A stretch of 64,000 nt of DNA, from positions 1,864,501 to 1,928,500 of the forward strand of contig NZ_JH651379.1 of the NCBI RefSeq assembly GCF_000260115.1. Direction: 5' to 3'. The notes beneath the pieces were generated by a model, which ran no database searches, was not told the origin of the DNA, and worked only from the letters and a program-made list of their open reading frames with translations. The position numbers and the translations under genes are program-made. Shown one piece after another: positions 30,763 to 40,624 of the stretch (position 1 is its first letter; the number at the start of each line of letters is the position of its first letter). This DNA comes from Galbibacter orientalis DSM 19592 (GTDB taxonomy: Bacteria > Bacteroidota > Bacteroidia > Flavobacteriales > Flavobacteriaceae).

Positions 30763-33027
30763 ATGGCTTTTGATATTGATATGATTAAGAAGGTTTATGC
30801 TACTATGGCAGAACGAGTAGACAAGGCTCGTGAGCTAACAGGTAAGCCACTAACCTTATCGGAGAAAATACTTTATTCTCACCTTTGGGATGGTAATCCA
30901 ACAAAGGCTTTTACAAGAGGTAAAGACTATGTTGATTTTGCACCAGATAGAATTGCTTGTCAAGATGCAACTGCGCAAATGGCTCTTTTACAGTTTATGC
31001 AAGCAGGAAAACCAAAAGTAGCAGTTCCAACCACTGTACATTGCGATCATTTGATTCAAGCAAAACAAGGTGCTGCAAAAGATTTGAAGCGTGCAAATGA
31101 AACTAGTAACGAAGTATTCGATTTTCTTGGTTCAGTATCAAATAAATACGGAATTGGTTTCTGGAAACCTGGAGCAGGAATTATTCACCAAGTAGTTTTA
31201 GAAAACTATGCATTCCCAGGAGGAATGATGATTGGTACCGATTCTCACACTGTAAATGCAGGTGGTTTAGGAATGGTAGCTATTGGTGTTGGTGGAGCAG
31301 ATGCTGTAGATGTTATGGCAGGAATGGCTTGGGAGCTTAAATTCCCAAAACTTATTGGAGTAAAATTAACAGGAAGTCTTAACGGATGGACTTCAGCAAA
31401 GGATGTAATTCTTAAAGTTGCTGGAATTTTAACCGTTAAAGGTGGAACTGGAGCAATTATAGAGTACTTTGGAGAGGGCGCTAAAAACCTTTCTTGTACT
31501 GGTAAAGGAACAATTTGTAACATGGGAGCTGAGGTAGGAGCAACTACTTCTACTTTTGGTTATGACGATTCTATGGAGCGTTATTTACGTTCTACAGATA
31601 GAGCAGATGTTGCAGATGCTGCAAATGAAGTTCGTGAGTATTTAACTGGAGATGATGAAGTATATGCAAATCCAGCACAATATTTTGATGAGGTAATCGA
31701 GATTAATTTAGACGAATTAAGACCTCATTTAAATGGACCTTTTACTCCAGATTTAGCAACTCCTGTTGGAGAGCTTGGAGTTAAAGCAAAAGAAAACGGT
31801 TGGCCAATTAAAGTAGATTGGGGACTAATAGGGTCTTGTACAAACTCTTCTTATGAAGATTTAACAAGAGCTGCTTCAATTGCTAAGCAGGCTGTAGATA
31901 AAAAGATTAAATCTAAAGCCGATTTCGGAATTAATCCTGGTTCAGAACAAATTCGTTACACTGCAGAGCGTGATGGAATTTTGAAAATATTTGAAGACCT
32001 TGATGCTACAGTATTTACAAATGCTTGTGGACCTTGTATTGGACAATGGGATAGAAGTGACTTAAAAGGAGAAGAAAAGAATACAATAGTACACTCTTTT
32101 AATAGAAACTTTTCAAAACGTGCAGATGGTAACCCTAATACACACGCTTTTGTAGGTTCTCCAGAAATGGTTGCTGCAATAGCAATTTCAGGGCGTCTAG
32201 ATTTCAATCCTATGACAGATACTTTAATCAATGAGGATGGAGAAGAAGTTAAATTAGACGAGCCAAGAGGTATTGAGTTACCGCCAGAAGGGTTTGCTGT
32301 AGAAGATGCAGGATATGTGGAGCCTTTAGTAGATGGTACTGGAGTTAATGTTTCTGTAAGTCCAGAATCAGAAAGGTTGCAATTGTTAACGCCTTTTGAG
32401 CCAATTGGAAGTGAAATAAAAGGTGCTAAATTACTAATCAAAGCTTTCGGTAAATGTACTACAGACCATATTTCTATGGCTGGACCTTGGTTGCGTTTCC
32501 GTGGACACTTAGATAATATTTCTAATAATATGCTTATCGGTGCTGTAAATGCATTTGGTAAGAAAACAAACTTCGTTAAGAATCAATTAACGGGAGAATA
32601 TGGAGGAGTTCCAGATGTTGCTAGAGATTATAAAGCTAAAGGGGTTTACTCTGTAGTAGTTGGAGATCATAACTATGGAGAAGGTTCTTCTCGTGAGCAT
32701 GCTGCAATGGAGCCTAGACATTTAGGAGTGGCTGCTGTAATAGTGAAATCTTTTGCTCGTATCCACGAAACAAACCTTAAAAAACAAGGAATGTTAGGGT
32801 TGACTTTTGCAAATGAAAATGATTACGATTTAATCCAAGAAGATGATACTTTTAACTTCTTAGATTTAAATGAATTTGCACCAGACAAACCTTTAACTGT
32901 GGAGGTAGTTCATGCAGATGGTTCTAAAGATGTGATTAAATTAAATCATACTTATAACGATTCTCAAATTGCATGGTACAATGAAGGATCTGCATTAAAC
33001 CTTATTAAAAAGCAAAATGCTTCATAA
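30763..33027 (+). CDS. acn: Aconitate hydratase (mitochondrial-type)
   Basis: 754 aa; [75 protein letters not shown]. Confidence 0.96.
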   Translation: MAFDIDMIKKVYATMAERVDKARELTGKPLTLSEKILYSHLWDGNPTKAFTRGKDYVDFAPDRIACQDATAQMALLQFMQAGKPKVAVPTTVHCDHLIQAKQGAAKDLKRANETSNEVFDFLGSVSNKYGIGFWKPGAGIIHQVVLENYAFPGGMMIGTDSHTVNAGGLGMVAIGVGGADAVDVMAGMAWELKFPKLIGVKLTGSLNGWTSAKDVILKVAGILTVKGGTGAIIEYFGEGAKNLSCTGKGTICNMGAEVGATTSTFGYDDSMERYLRSTDRADVADAANEVREYLTGDDEVYANPAQYFDEVIEINLDELRPHLNGPFTPDLATPVGELGVKAKENGWPIKVDWGLIGSCTNSSYEDLTRAASIAKQAVDKKIKSKADFGINPGSEQIRYTAERDGILKIFEDLDATVFTNACGPCIGQWDRSDLKGEEKNTIVHSFNRNFSKRADGNPNTHAFVGSPEMVAAIAISGRLDFNPMTDTLINEDGEEVKLDEPRGIELPPEGFAVEDAGYVEPLVDGTGVNVSVSPESERLQLLTPFEPIGSEIKGAKLLIKAFGKCTTDHISMAGPWLRFRGHLDNISNNMLIGAVNAFGKKTNFVKNQLTGEYGGVPDVARDYKAKGVYSVVVGDHNYGEGSSREHAAMEPRHLGVAAVIVKSFARIHETNLKKQGMLGLTFANENDYDLIQEDDTFNFLDLNEFAPDKPLTVEVVHADGSKDVIKLNHTYNDSQIAWYNEGSALNLIKKQNAS

Positions 33028-33082
33028 ATAAGATTTTTAAACATCTCTTGGGTTTATCCTGAGGGAATTATTATAAATTTTC

Positions 33083-33116
33083 AAAAAGCTCTCGAATTTT
33101 CGGGAGCTTTTTTTTG
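33083..33116 (+). terminator. Terminator after aconitase
   Basis: aaaagctctcgaa ttttcgggagcttttttttt. Confidence 0.8.
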
Positions 33117-33173
33117 TAAGTAACGAGTTGTTTTATAGACTATAATGCTAACTGGTAACTTAAAATAGTCAAA

Positions 33174-33854
33174 ATGACATGTACGTGGTCTTTAATAGAT
33201 GTAAACCTTTTCAGTATTCTATGTCCTCATAAATATGCTTGTTACAAAGAGAATCACACTTTTCATAAGTATTCTAAAGAAGATTATATTTATTTTGAAA
33301 AGGATAATGCTGATAAAATTTACCTCATAGAGAGTGGTAAAGTTAAGATTGGTTACTATACTGAAGATGGGAGAGAAATTGTTAAAAGTATCCATGGAAA
33401 AGGAGATGTATTTGGAGAAAAAGCTATTATAGGGGAAGAAAACCGTAATGAGTTTGCCGTAGCTTTGTCAGATACTTCTATTTGTTGTTTGTCTATAGAT
33501 ACAATTTTGGAACTCATGAGAGATAATCAACATTTCAGTTTGAAAATATATAAATTTATAGGACTTCGTTTTAAAAAGATTGAAAGAAGGTTGTCTATTC
33601 TACTGTTTAAAGATGTTAAATCACGACTCATAGAATTCCTAAAAGAGTTGTCAGAAGAGTATGGATATAATTGTAAGCATACTGGAGAGCATATAATTAA
33701 ACATCCCTACACACAAAAAGATATGGCTAGTCTGTTAGGGACTTCAAGACCCACATTAAATGGATTATTTAATGAGTTAAAAGACGAAGGAGTGTTAGTG
33801 TACTATAGAAATGAGATTATTTTATCAAAAAATCAAGAAATGTTAGCTAGCTAA
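33174..33854 (+). CDS. Crp/Fnr family transcriptional regulator
   Basis: cNMP-binding-like fold plus HTH YTQKDMASLLGTSRPTLNGLFNELKDEGVL. Confidence 0.93.
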   Translation: MTCTWSLIDVNLFSILCPHKYACYKENHTFHKYSKEDYIYFEKDNADKIYLIESGKVKIGYYTEDGREIVKSIHGKGDVFGEKAIIGEENRNEFAVALSDTSICCLSIDTILELMRDNQHFSLKIYKFIGLRFKKIERRLSILLFKDVKSRLIEFLKELSEEYGYNCKHTGEHIIKHPYTQKDMASLLGTSRPTLNGLFNELKDEGVLVYYRNEIILSKNQEMLAS

Positions 33855-33869
33855 CATTTCTTGATTTTT
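33828..33869. terminator. 42-bp perfect palindrome (bidirectional terminator-like) containing the stop codon of the Crp/Fnr gene
   Basis: AAAAATCAAGAAATGTTAGCT|AGCTAACATTTCTTGATTTTT, 21-bp arms with no loop. Confidence 0.8.
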
Positions 33870-33912
33870 ACAATTGGTAGCTTTAGGGGATAAATAATTA
33901 AATAAAATAATC

Positions 33913-34818
33913 ATGATTAGAATAGTAAAAAATGGATTGGCATTGATGCTGATAGGAGTTTTAACGCTTGTTTCTTGTAGTAGCGATGACGATAATAATG
34001 GGCCAGATTTAGAAGCACTCCGTTTAAATATTAATGGACTAGAAGATCTTGGAGAAAATTATGTTTATGAAGGATGGGTTATAGTTAACGGTAGTCCAGT
34101 AAGTACAGGAGTGTTTACAGTAAATTCTGAAGGAGTTCTTTCTCAAACTAATTTTGAAATAGAAGAGACTGTATTAGATGCAGCAACAACTTTTGTTCTT
34201 TCTATAGAGCCTTCAGTTGATTCTGATCCAGCGCCAGCCGATACAAAAATTTTAGTAGGAAATTTTTCTAATGACAATGCTTCGTTAACAACAGGTATTG
34301 TTGGAGATTTTACTGATGCTACCGGAAGTTTTTTCTTAAGAACACCTACAGATGAGACTGGAACTAATAACGGAAATGATGAAAATGGAGTGTGGTTTGG
34401 ATTACCAGGAATGCCTCCAGCAGCGGGTTTAGAGCTTCCTGATTTACCAGATGGTTGGGTTTATGAAGGTTGGGTTTATGAAGGTTGGGTTGTTGCAGAT
34501 GAAGGGCCAATTACAACTGGTACTTTTACCGCTCTTGATGCTGTAGATAGTGGGAACCCTTTTAGCGGAGCTGAGGCTAATGCTGGTCCTCCTATTCCTG
34601 GGGAAGATTTTTTCTTAAATGCGCCTAGTGGATTTGCTTTTCCGTTGGATGTAAGAGGGAAAACAGTTGTTATTTCTGTAGAACCATCTCCAGATAATTC
34701 TCCGGCACCGTTTACATTGAAGCCTTTGGTGGGAACTGCAGGTACTGCAACAGCACCAGAGGTACATAGTTTAGGTTTAAATTTAGGAAGCTTGCCAACT
34801 GGTACTGCTACTCGATAA
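33913..34818 (+). CDS. Secreted lipoprotein with two RskA-C-like (anti-sigma-K C-terminal) modules
   Basis: lipobox VSCSS; duplicated pattern YEGWVIVNGSPVSTGVFTV...FVLSIEPSVDSDPAPADTKILVG / YEGWVVADEGPITTGTFTA...VVISVEPSPDNSPAPFTLKPLVG. Confidence 0.75.
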   Translation: MIRIVKNGLALMLIGVLTLVSCSSDDDNNGPDLEALRLNINGLEDLGENYVYEGWVIVNGSPVSTGVFTVNSEGVLSQTNFEIEETVLDAATTFVLSIEPSVDSDPAPADTKILVGNFSNDNASLTTGIVGDFTDATGSFFLRTPTDETGTNNGNDENGVWFGLPGMPPAAGLELPDLPDGWVYEGWVYEGWVVADEGPITTGTFTALDAVDSGNPFSGAEANAGPPIPGEDFFLNAPSGFAFPLDVRGKTVVISVEPSPDNSPAPFTLKPLVGTAGTATAPEVHSLGLNLGSLPTGTATR

Positions 34819-34901
34819 ATTTTTGTAATTTTAAAGAAGTTTTTTGCTAAAAAAGTGTGCTTCCATTGTATATGAAAGTACACTTTTTAAATTATTAAGA
34901 T

Positions 34902-35462
34902 GTGCATATAAAAAAATCAACCGTTAGTAATTTATTATTTCTAGGATTAATAATTGTTTTATTATTTACTCCAATTGGAACATATATAAAAGTACATGTA
35001 ACAAGGCTGTTAGCCATGAGTCCTAGTGTTGAAACTACTGAAGAAAGAAAGGTGTTAGAAAATTACAATTGGAGTTTGGTTAGTTTAGAAGGTGAACAAT
35101 TAGAATTTTCAGATTTAAAAGGAAAAGTTGTACTTGTAAATTTTTGGGCCACATGGTGCCCACCATGTATTGCCGAAATGCCTTCTCTGCAAAAACTGTA
35201 TAAGGATTATGGAGATCGGGTGGTTTTTGTCTTTGTTAGTAATGAAGAAAAGAAGACTTTAGCGAAGTTTTTAGAAAAACATCAATATACACTTCCAGTG
35301 TTTAATAGTTTTTCTGAAGTACCTAAACATTTAATTTCTAAATCTATACCTGCTACGTATTTAATCTCTAAAGATGGAGGTATTGTTATTGATGAAAAAG
35401 GAGCCGCTAATTGGAATAGTGACAAAATGAGGAGTACGCTAGATAAATTAGTGTCAGAATAA
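34902..35462 (+). CDS. TlpA/ResA-like membrane-anchored thioredoxin
   Basis: N-terminal TM; LKGKVVLVNFWATWCPPCIAEMPSLQKLYKDYG; GTG start. Confidence 0.93.
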   Translation: MHIKKSTVSNLLFLGLIIVLLFTPIGTYIKVHVTRLLAMSPSVETTEERKVLENYNWSLVSLEGEQLEFSDLKGKVVLVNFWATWCPPCIAEMPSLQKLYKDYGDRVVFVFVSNEEKKTLAKFLEKHQYTLPVFNSFSEVPKHLISKSIPATYLISKDGGIVIDEKGAANWNSDKMRSTLDKLVSE

Positions 35463-35469
35463 AAAAAGA

Positions 35470-36369
35470 TTATATAGCGTGTACGGCTTCATCAATTCTT
35501 CTAAAGGTTTTTACGTTTTTCAATGTATCAGAGATATTAATATCTTGTATTTGACTTCCTAGCACCCATATATTGTTAGTCTCAGAATTGCCAACATAAG
35601 AATTAAATTCTTCTAAATAACTATTTACATTTTCCTTGAGTGGGGTAATTGTAAAATAGCTAACAAAGGTAATATTTTGATGATGCTGTGCAATATTTTG
35701 GAGTCCATGAACGGGCAGTGTTTGCCCTAAGTAAATCGACTTATAACCTCGTAACATTATTTCGTAATTTAGATATAACAATCCTATTTCATGAATCTCA
35801 TTATCTGGTAGAAATAGCACAAAAACACGGTCTGTATGGATGGGAGCTTGTTGTTGGAACTTCTCTGTGTTAATAATAATTTTTTGTTTGATTAAATGAG
35901 TTATAAAATGCTCATGCGCAGGAGATATCGTTTCGGTTTGCCATAAAAGACCAAGCTCATCAAGAAAAGGAATGAAGATTTCAAAAAATATTTCTCTAAA
36001 GGATTTTACAGCTAGAAGACTATTGTAAACAGAAAAAAATAGACTCTGATCAAAATTCATCATTGCTAATTTTAAATCGTTTAAATAGTAGTTTTTCTGA
36101 TTCTTATTACTGGTAATTTCCTTCACTAAAATAAATAAATCCTTTTCAGGAAGTTTAGCTATTTTAGAAATCTTATGCCCATTATTGTATAATGTTGTTA
36201 TGTTTAGCAGCTTCTGTAAGCTTTTTAAAGAGTAGTAACGAATGTTAGTGTCGGTTCTATTAGGTTCAAGTAGGTTGTATCTCTTCTCCCAAATACGAAT
36301 GGTATGTGCCTTTATTCCTGAAAGGTTTTCAAGGTCTTTAATGCTAAAATGTTCTTTTATAATGTTCAT
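35470..36369 (-). CDS. MerR-family regulator with cobalamin-binding domain (CarH/LitR-like)
   Basis: MerR HTH FSIKDLENLSGIKAHTIRIWEKRYNLLEPNRTDTNIRYYS; LGLLWQTETISPAHEHFITHLIKQKI; ExHxxG motif (EIHEIG) in B12 domain. Confidence 0.88.
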   Translation of the reverse strand: MNIIKEHFSIKDLENLSGIKAHTIRIWEKRYNLLEPNRTDTNIRYYSLKSLQKLLNITTLYNNGHKISKIAKLPEKDLFILVKEITSNKNQKNYYLNDLKLAMMNFDQSLFFSVYNSLLAVKSFREIFFEIFIPFLDELGLLWQTETISPAHEHFITHLIKQKIIINTEKFQQQAPIHTDRVFVLFLPDNEIHEIGLLYLNYEIMLRGYKSIYLGQTLPVHGLQNIAQHHQNITFVSYFTITPLKENVNSYLEEFNSYVGNSETNNIWVLGSQIQDINISDTLKNVKTFRRIDEAVHAI

Positions 36370-36594
36370 CTCAAACCGAAAAGTCTTTAAACAAAAGTAG
36401 TGATTTTAAAAAGATTGTCTATGGCTTGTTTTGAATAAAAAAAATTACAATTAAATTCTCAATAATAAAGAGAAGTTAAAAAATAAAAAAAATGCTTTTT
36501 GCTTTAAAAACTCCTTAAAATTTAAGGATATTTGCGAATGTGAAAATTTGAAGTTTTCAAAGGATTGTTTTTTACAAATTTTTTAATTTCTAAT

Positions 36595-37533
36595 ATGGGT
36601 AAAATACTTATAACTGGCGCTGGAGGTCAATTAGGATCGGAGTTAACTGCTGCTTTGGCAGATAAATTTGGAGGCGCTACTATTATAGCTACGGATATAA
36701 ACGAAAATGCAAAAGATAAATTTGATTATTGCACTTTTGAGGTTTTAGATGTTCTTGATAATAATCGCTTAGTTGAGCTTATTGATAAATATGAGGTTTC
36801 CGAAGTATATCATTTAGCAGCAATTTTATCGGCAGTTGGAGAGAAGAATCCACTATTTACTTGGAAATTAAATATGGATAGCCTTTTAAATGTTTTAGAA
36901 CTTGGAAAGGCAGGAAAGATTGAAAAAATTTATTGGCCTTCATCAATAGCGGTTTTTGGAAAAAATACCCCTGCAGATAATACACCTCAAGATTGTGTAA
37001 TGGATCCAACAACAGTTTATGGAATATCTAAACTTGCTGGAGAACGATGGTGTGCTTATTATTTTGAAAAGTACGGGGTAGATGTACGTAGTTTAAGATA
37101 TCCAGGATTAATTGGTTATAAGTCGGCCGCTGGTGGTGGTACTACAGATTATGCGGTTGATATTTTTAGAGCTGCCATTGAAGGAGAGGAGTTTGAGTGT
37201 TTCTTAGCAGAAGATATGTACCTTCCAATGATGTATATGCCAGACGCTATAAAGGCAACTTTAGATTTGATGCAGGCTCCAAAAGAAGATATTAGTATTC
37301 GCTCATCTTACAATGTTTCTGCAGTTAGTTTTTCGCCTAAAGAAATATATAGTGAGCTTTTAAAATATTACCCTGATTTTAAGATTAAGTATAACCCAGA
37401 TTTTCGTCAGGAAATTGCTGCTTCATGGCCAGATAGTATTGACGATACAAGAGCGCGCTTGGATTGGGATTGGCAGCATAATTATGATATGTCTAAAATG
37501 GCAAAAGATATTTTAGACCATCTAACAAACTAG
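36595..37533 (+). CDS. NAD-dependent epimerase/dehydratase (SDR-type L-threonine 3-dehydrogenase-like)
   Basis: MGKILITGAGGQLGSELTAALADKFG...VYHLAAILSAVGEKNP...SSIAVFG...TVYGISKLAGERWC...LRYPGLIGYKSAAGGGTTDYAVDIF. Confidence 0.93.
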   Translation: MGKILITGAGGQLGSELTAALADKFGGATIIATDINENAKDKFDYCTFEVLDVLDNNRLVELIDKYEVSEVYHLAAILSAVGEKNPLFTWKLNMDSLLNVLELGKAGKIEKIYWPSSIAVFGKNTPADNTPQDCVMDPTTVYGISKLAGERWCAYYFEKYGVDVRSLRYPGLIGYKSAAGGGTTDYAVDIFRAAIEGEEFECFLAEDMYLPMMYMPDAIKATLDLMQAPKEDISIRSSYNVSAVSFSPKEIYSELLKYYPDFKIKYNPDFRQEIAASWPDSIDDTRARLDWDWQHNYDMSKMAKDILDHLTN

Positions 37534-37771
37534 TTTAGAGAAAGTAAATATAGCATAAAAAGAGACCTAAATAATATTCCAACGTAAGTCCTTTGTTTAA
37601 CAAAGAGTAGGTTTTGGAGCGTATAAATTTGTTCTTTCTTAATCAGAAATGTATAAATTATAATTTAATCCTAACATTTTGTTTGATTATTTTAATTTAT
37701 GGTAGGTCTATTAAGAGTGAGTTATTTTTGTGCTGAAAAAAAAGAAATTTCTTTAGAAAATTGTAAATCCA

Positions 37772-38395
37772 TTGAAAAAGCAAATTAAAAGAAGCGCGAG
37801 GATAACACGGTATGTTGTTTATAAAGAAACGCTAATAGATATAAAAGAACACTTTTGGTCGTTTATTGGAGCTTTTATTGGAATTGGTTTAATGGCTTTT
37901 TTTCACAGCGAATCCTTATCAAGATATGAAAATTTATTCCTGATAGGTTCCTTTGGAGCCTCGAGTGTGTTGGTGTATGGTTCCATTCAAAGTCCATTTG
38001 CTCAGCCTAGAAATTTAATTGGTGGTCATGTTATTTCGGCTATAATTGGAGTAACAGTTTTTCAGATTCTTCCAGATATAATATGGTTAACCGCACCATT
38101 GGCTGTGGCTTTGTCTATTGTGTTTATGCAAATAACAAAAACGTTACATCCGCCAGGAGGGGCTACTGCATTGATAGCAGTAATAGGTTCTGAAAAGGTT
38201 AAAGATTTGGGATATATGTATGTAATTTCTCCAGTATTAACAGGATGCCTTATTTTATTAGTAGTAGCTTTAGTTTTTAATAATATTACTTCGAGTAGGC
38301 AATATCCTACTAATAAAAAGTACACACGTATTTTTAAGCTAAAAAAGAAAATATTGAATAATAAGGTGTTAAAGAAAGCAGGGTTAACTTCTTAA
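37772..38395 (+). CDS. HPP family membrane protein
   Basis: LIGSFGASSVLVYGSIQSPFAQPRNLIGGHVISAIIGVTVFQ...TKTLHPPGGATALIAVIG: HPP motif; TTG start. Confidence 0.93.
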   Translation: MKKQIKRSARITRYVVYKETLIDIKEHFWSFIGAFIGIGLMAFFHSESLSRYENLFLIGSFGASSVLVYGSIQSPFAQPRNLIGGHVISAIIGVTVFQILPDIIWLTAPLAVALSIVFMQITKTLHPPGGATALIAVIGSEKVKDLGYMYVISPVLTGCLILLVVALVFNNITSSRQYPTNKKYTRIFKLKKKILNNKVLKKAGLTS

Positions 38396-38758
38396 ATATT
38401 CAATTTTATATAAAAACATTTCGGCCATTTTTTCAGCACGCCATTTTGCTTCATCAGCTTTTTCTCCTTCAAAATTATCATTAAGGGTCTGAAAAAAAAG
38501 AAGTTTCCATCGGTCAAAATGTTCTTTTGTTACAGGTAGTTTGGCATGTGGAGCAAAAGGTCCTCCGTAGTATGTGTGATTTTCCAATAAAACAGTTTCC
38601 CAAAAACGATACATTTTTTCAAGGTGAATAGACCATTTATCTTGAATAACTTCATTAAAAATATCCTTGAGCAAATCGTCTTCTCTAACTTTATCATAAA
38701 ATGTATTTACAAGAAGTTTTATGTCGTCTAGCTGGGTTATGTCTTTTTTCATTTTATA
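38384..38758 (-). CDS. Group III truncated hemoglobin
   Basis: LVNTFYDKVREDDLLKDIFNEVIQDKWSIHLEKMYRFWETVLLENHTYYGGPFAPHAKLPVTKEHFDRWKLLF; start likely MKKDITQL rather than ORF-track 38803. Confidence 0.92.
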   Translation of the reverse strand, partial: YKMKKDITQLDDIKLLVNTFYDKVREDDLLKDIFNEVIQDKWSIHLEKMYRFWETVLLENHTYYGGPFAPHAKLPVTKEHFDRWKLLFFQTLNDNFEGEKADEAKWRAEKMAEMFLYKIEYLRS

Positions 38759-38931
38759 ACTGTATATCAAGTGGCTATTGCATGCTATGCAAAAGTAAAT
38801 CAATATTTATGTAAAAAAAGGATAAAGCCTTTTAAAAACGAGATTATGGGCTTAAAATTTGATGTTTCAGTTCCTCTGTATGAGTATAATGATAATTTAC
38901 AATAATTTGAATAAATAGAACTATATACATT

Positions 38932-38966
38932 AAAAAAGGCTCAGGAAATTACTTCTGAGCCTTTTG
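38932..38966. terminator. Terminator downstream of tRNA-Leu (minus strand)
   Basis: aaaaaaggctcagga aattac ttctgagccttttg. Confidence 0.75.
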
Positions 38967-38970
38967 TTGT

Positions 38971-39053
38971 ACCGGGAATGGGAGTCGAACCCACACGCCC
39001 TAATGGACACATGGCCCTCAACCATGCCTGTCTACCAATTCCAGCATCCCGGT
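38971..39053 (-). tRNA. tRNA-Leu (anticodon GAG)
   Basis: Reverse complement accgggatgctggaattggtagacaggcatggttgagggccatg...gtgggttcgactcccattcccggt; anticodon loop ttgaggg. Confidence 0.93.
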
Positions 39054-39134
39054 GTTTGTAGGTAGCTAAAATAAAAAAAGTTAAGCAAGAAGCTCAACTT
39101 TTTTATCTTTAATGACATTTAAATTGTCATTTTG

Positions 39135-39208
39135 TGACCCGACTGGGGCTCGAACCCAGGACCCCAACATTAAAAGTGTTGTGCTCTACCAACTGAGCTA
39201 TCGAGTCA
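39135..39208 (-). tRNA. tRNA-Lys (anticodon TTT)
   Basis: Reverse complement tgactcgatagctcagttggtagagcacaacacttttaatgttggggtcctgggttcgagccccagtcgggtca. Confidence 0.95.
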
Positions 39209-39361
39209 TTACGTAATGTTAAAAGTACGTCGCAAACTTTTCCCGTTTGCGGGTGCAAATATAAGATGATTTATTTATTATTCAAGCCATTTTTACTATA
39301 AATTTGTCTTTTTTTTATGTTGAATATATAAAACAGTGAAAATTAATAAATTGGAAAATAA

Positions 39362-39877
39362 ATGATGCAGATTTTAATAGGGTATATGGGAAGCGGAAAA
39401 TCTACAGTGGGGAAGGTTTTGGCAAAAAACAACAATTTAATGTTTATCGATTTTGATGATTATATTGTGGAAAAAGAGAATTTATCTATCCCAGAAATCT
39501 TTAAATTAAAAGGAGAAATATATTTCAGAAGAAAAGAAACAGAATATTTAACCGAATTACTTTCTCAAAAACCAGAAGCAGTAATTTCTTTAGGAGGAGG
39601 AACTCCTTGTTTTGGAAATAATATGGAGGTTGTTTTAGAGGCTACTCCGAATGTTTTTTACTTAAAACTATCTGTTGATAAATTAGAAGAGCGTCTTCAG
39701 AAGGAGAAAGCACAAAGACCTTTAATAAAAGATATTGCCGATAAAGAATTATCAGAATTTATAAGGAAGCATCTTTTTGAAAGAAACTTTTATTATCTAA
39801 AGTCGCATCACATTATTTCGGTAGCGAATGAAACTCCAGAGGAAATTGCAACTAAAATCTCAGAAAAATTAGCCTAA
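39362..39877 (+). CDS. aroK: Shikimate kinase
   Basis: IGYMGSGKSTVGKVLA; FDDYIVEKENLSIPEIFKLKGEIYFRRKETEYL; SLGGGTP. Confidence 0.95.
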   Translation: MMQILIGYMGSGKSTVGKVLAKNNNLMFIDFDDYIVEKENLSIPEIFKLKGEIYFRRKETEYLTELLSQKPEAVISLGGGTPCFGNNMEVVLEATPNVFYLKLSVDKLEERLQKEKAQRPLIKDIADKELSEFIRKHLFERNFYYLKSHHIISVANETPEEIATKISEKLA

Positions 39878-40372
39878 ATAGACGGCGTCATTTCCCTCTT
39901 CAAAAACAACATCTACATGTTCTTGTAACGAAGTGGAGAGGGAGATTCCTTTGAAATCAGCTTTTACAGGGTATCTTTTATGATTTCTGTCTACTAAAAC
40001 TACCGTTTTTAATTTCTTTAAAGGAACGTTTAAAAAATGTTTAACCACATAAATAAGAGTTCCTCCAGAATTTAAAACATCGTCTACTAAAATAACGGCT
40101 TTGTTTTGGTATTCTTTTTCGCTTATAGATGTTTGAACAGGAGTTAAAAGATTCTCTTTGTCAATTTTAACTTCGCAAAAAGTAGTTTTAATTTCAGAAA
40201 TTTCTGTAATTACTTTATTTATTTTTTTTGCTAATTCTAGTCCGCTAGAAGCAATTCCTGCAATAACAATTTCTTCTTCATCTACATAAGTTTCATAAAT
40301 TTGATAAGCGATACGCTTTATTTTATGCTCAATTTCTGTATGGTTGAGAATTTTATTTTGTTGAATTGTCAT
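39869..40372 (-). CDS. Phosphoribosyltransferase family protein (PyrR-like)
   Basis: EEIVIAGIASSGLELAKKI; AVILVDDVLNSGGTLIYVV PRPP-binding motif. Confidence 0.92.
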   Translation of the reverse strand: MTIQQNKILNHTEIEHKIKRIAYQIYETYVDEEEIVIAGIASSGLELAKKINKVITEISEIKTTFCEVKIDKENLLTPVQTSISEKEYQNKAVILVDDVLNSGGTLIYVVKHFLNVPLKKLKTVVLVDRNHKRYPVKADFKGISLSTSLQEHVDVVFEEGNDAVYLG

Positions 40373-40500
40373 TGCTCAATAATTTTATCCAAAGATACTA
40401 AAGTTTGATTTTGTATGCATGAAAAGTTAATAGATGCATCCAAATTTTTAATAACAATAGTTTTTGGATAAAGATTTAAGACCGCTTCGCTGAAAGAAAA

Positions 40501-40600
40501 AAGAGGCAAAGTTTTAAATTTGTGGATGAGCCAATTTGGAAATTTAAAAATGTAAATTAAGGAATAAAAATCTTAGGATTCCTGACTTCGGACTTTTTCT
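40501..40600. repeat. Direct repeat family B, copy 1
   Basis: 40501-40574 is identical over 74 nt to 44152-44225; ends in degenerate heptads. Confidence 0.93.
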
Positions 40601-40624
40601 TTTACCTCTTTAATAGTTTTTTTA

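Noticed and set aside
31245-32441. Long minus-strand ORFs inside aconitase (31245..31523, 31956..32441)
   Set aside because: Antisense shadows of a clearly conserved gene.
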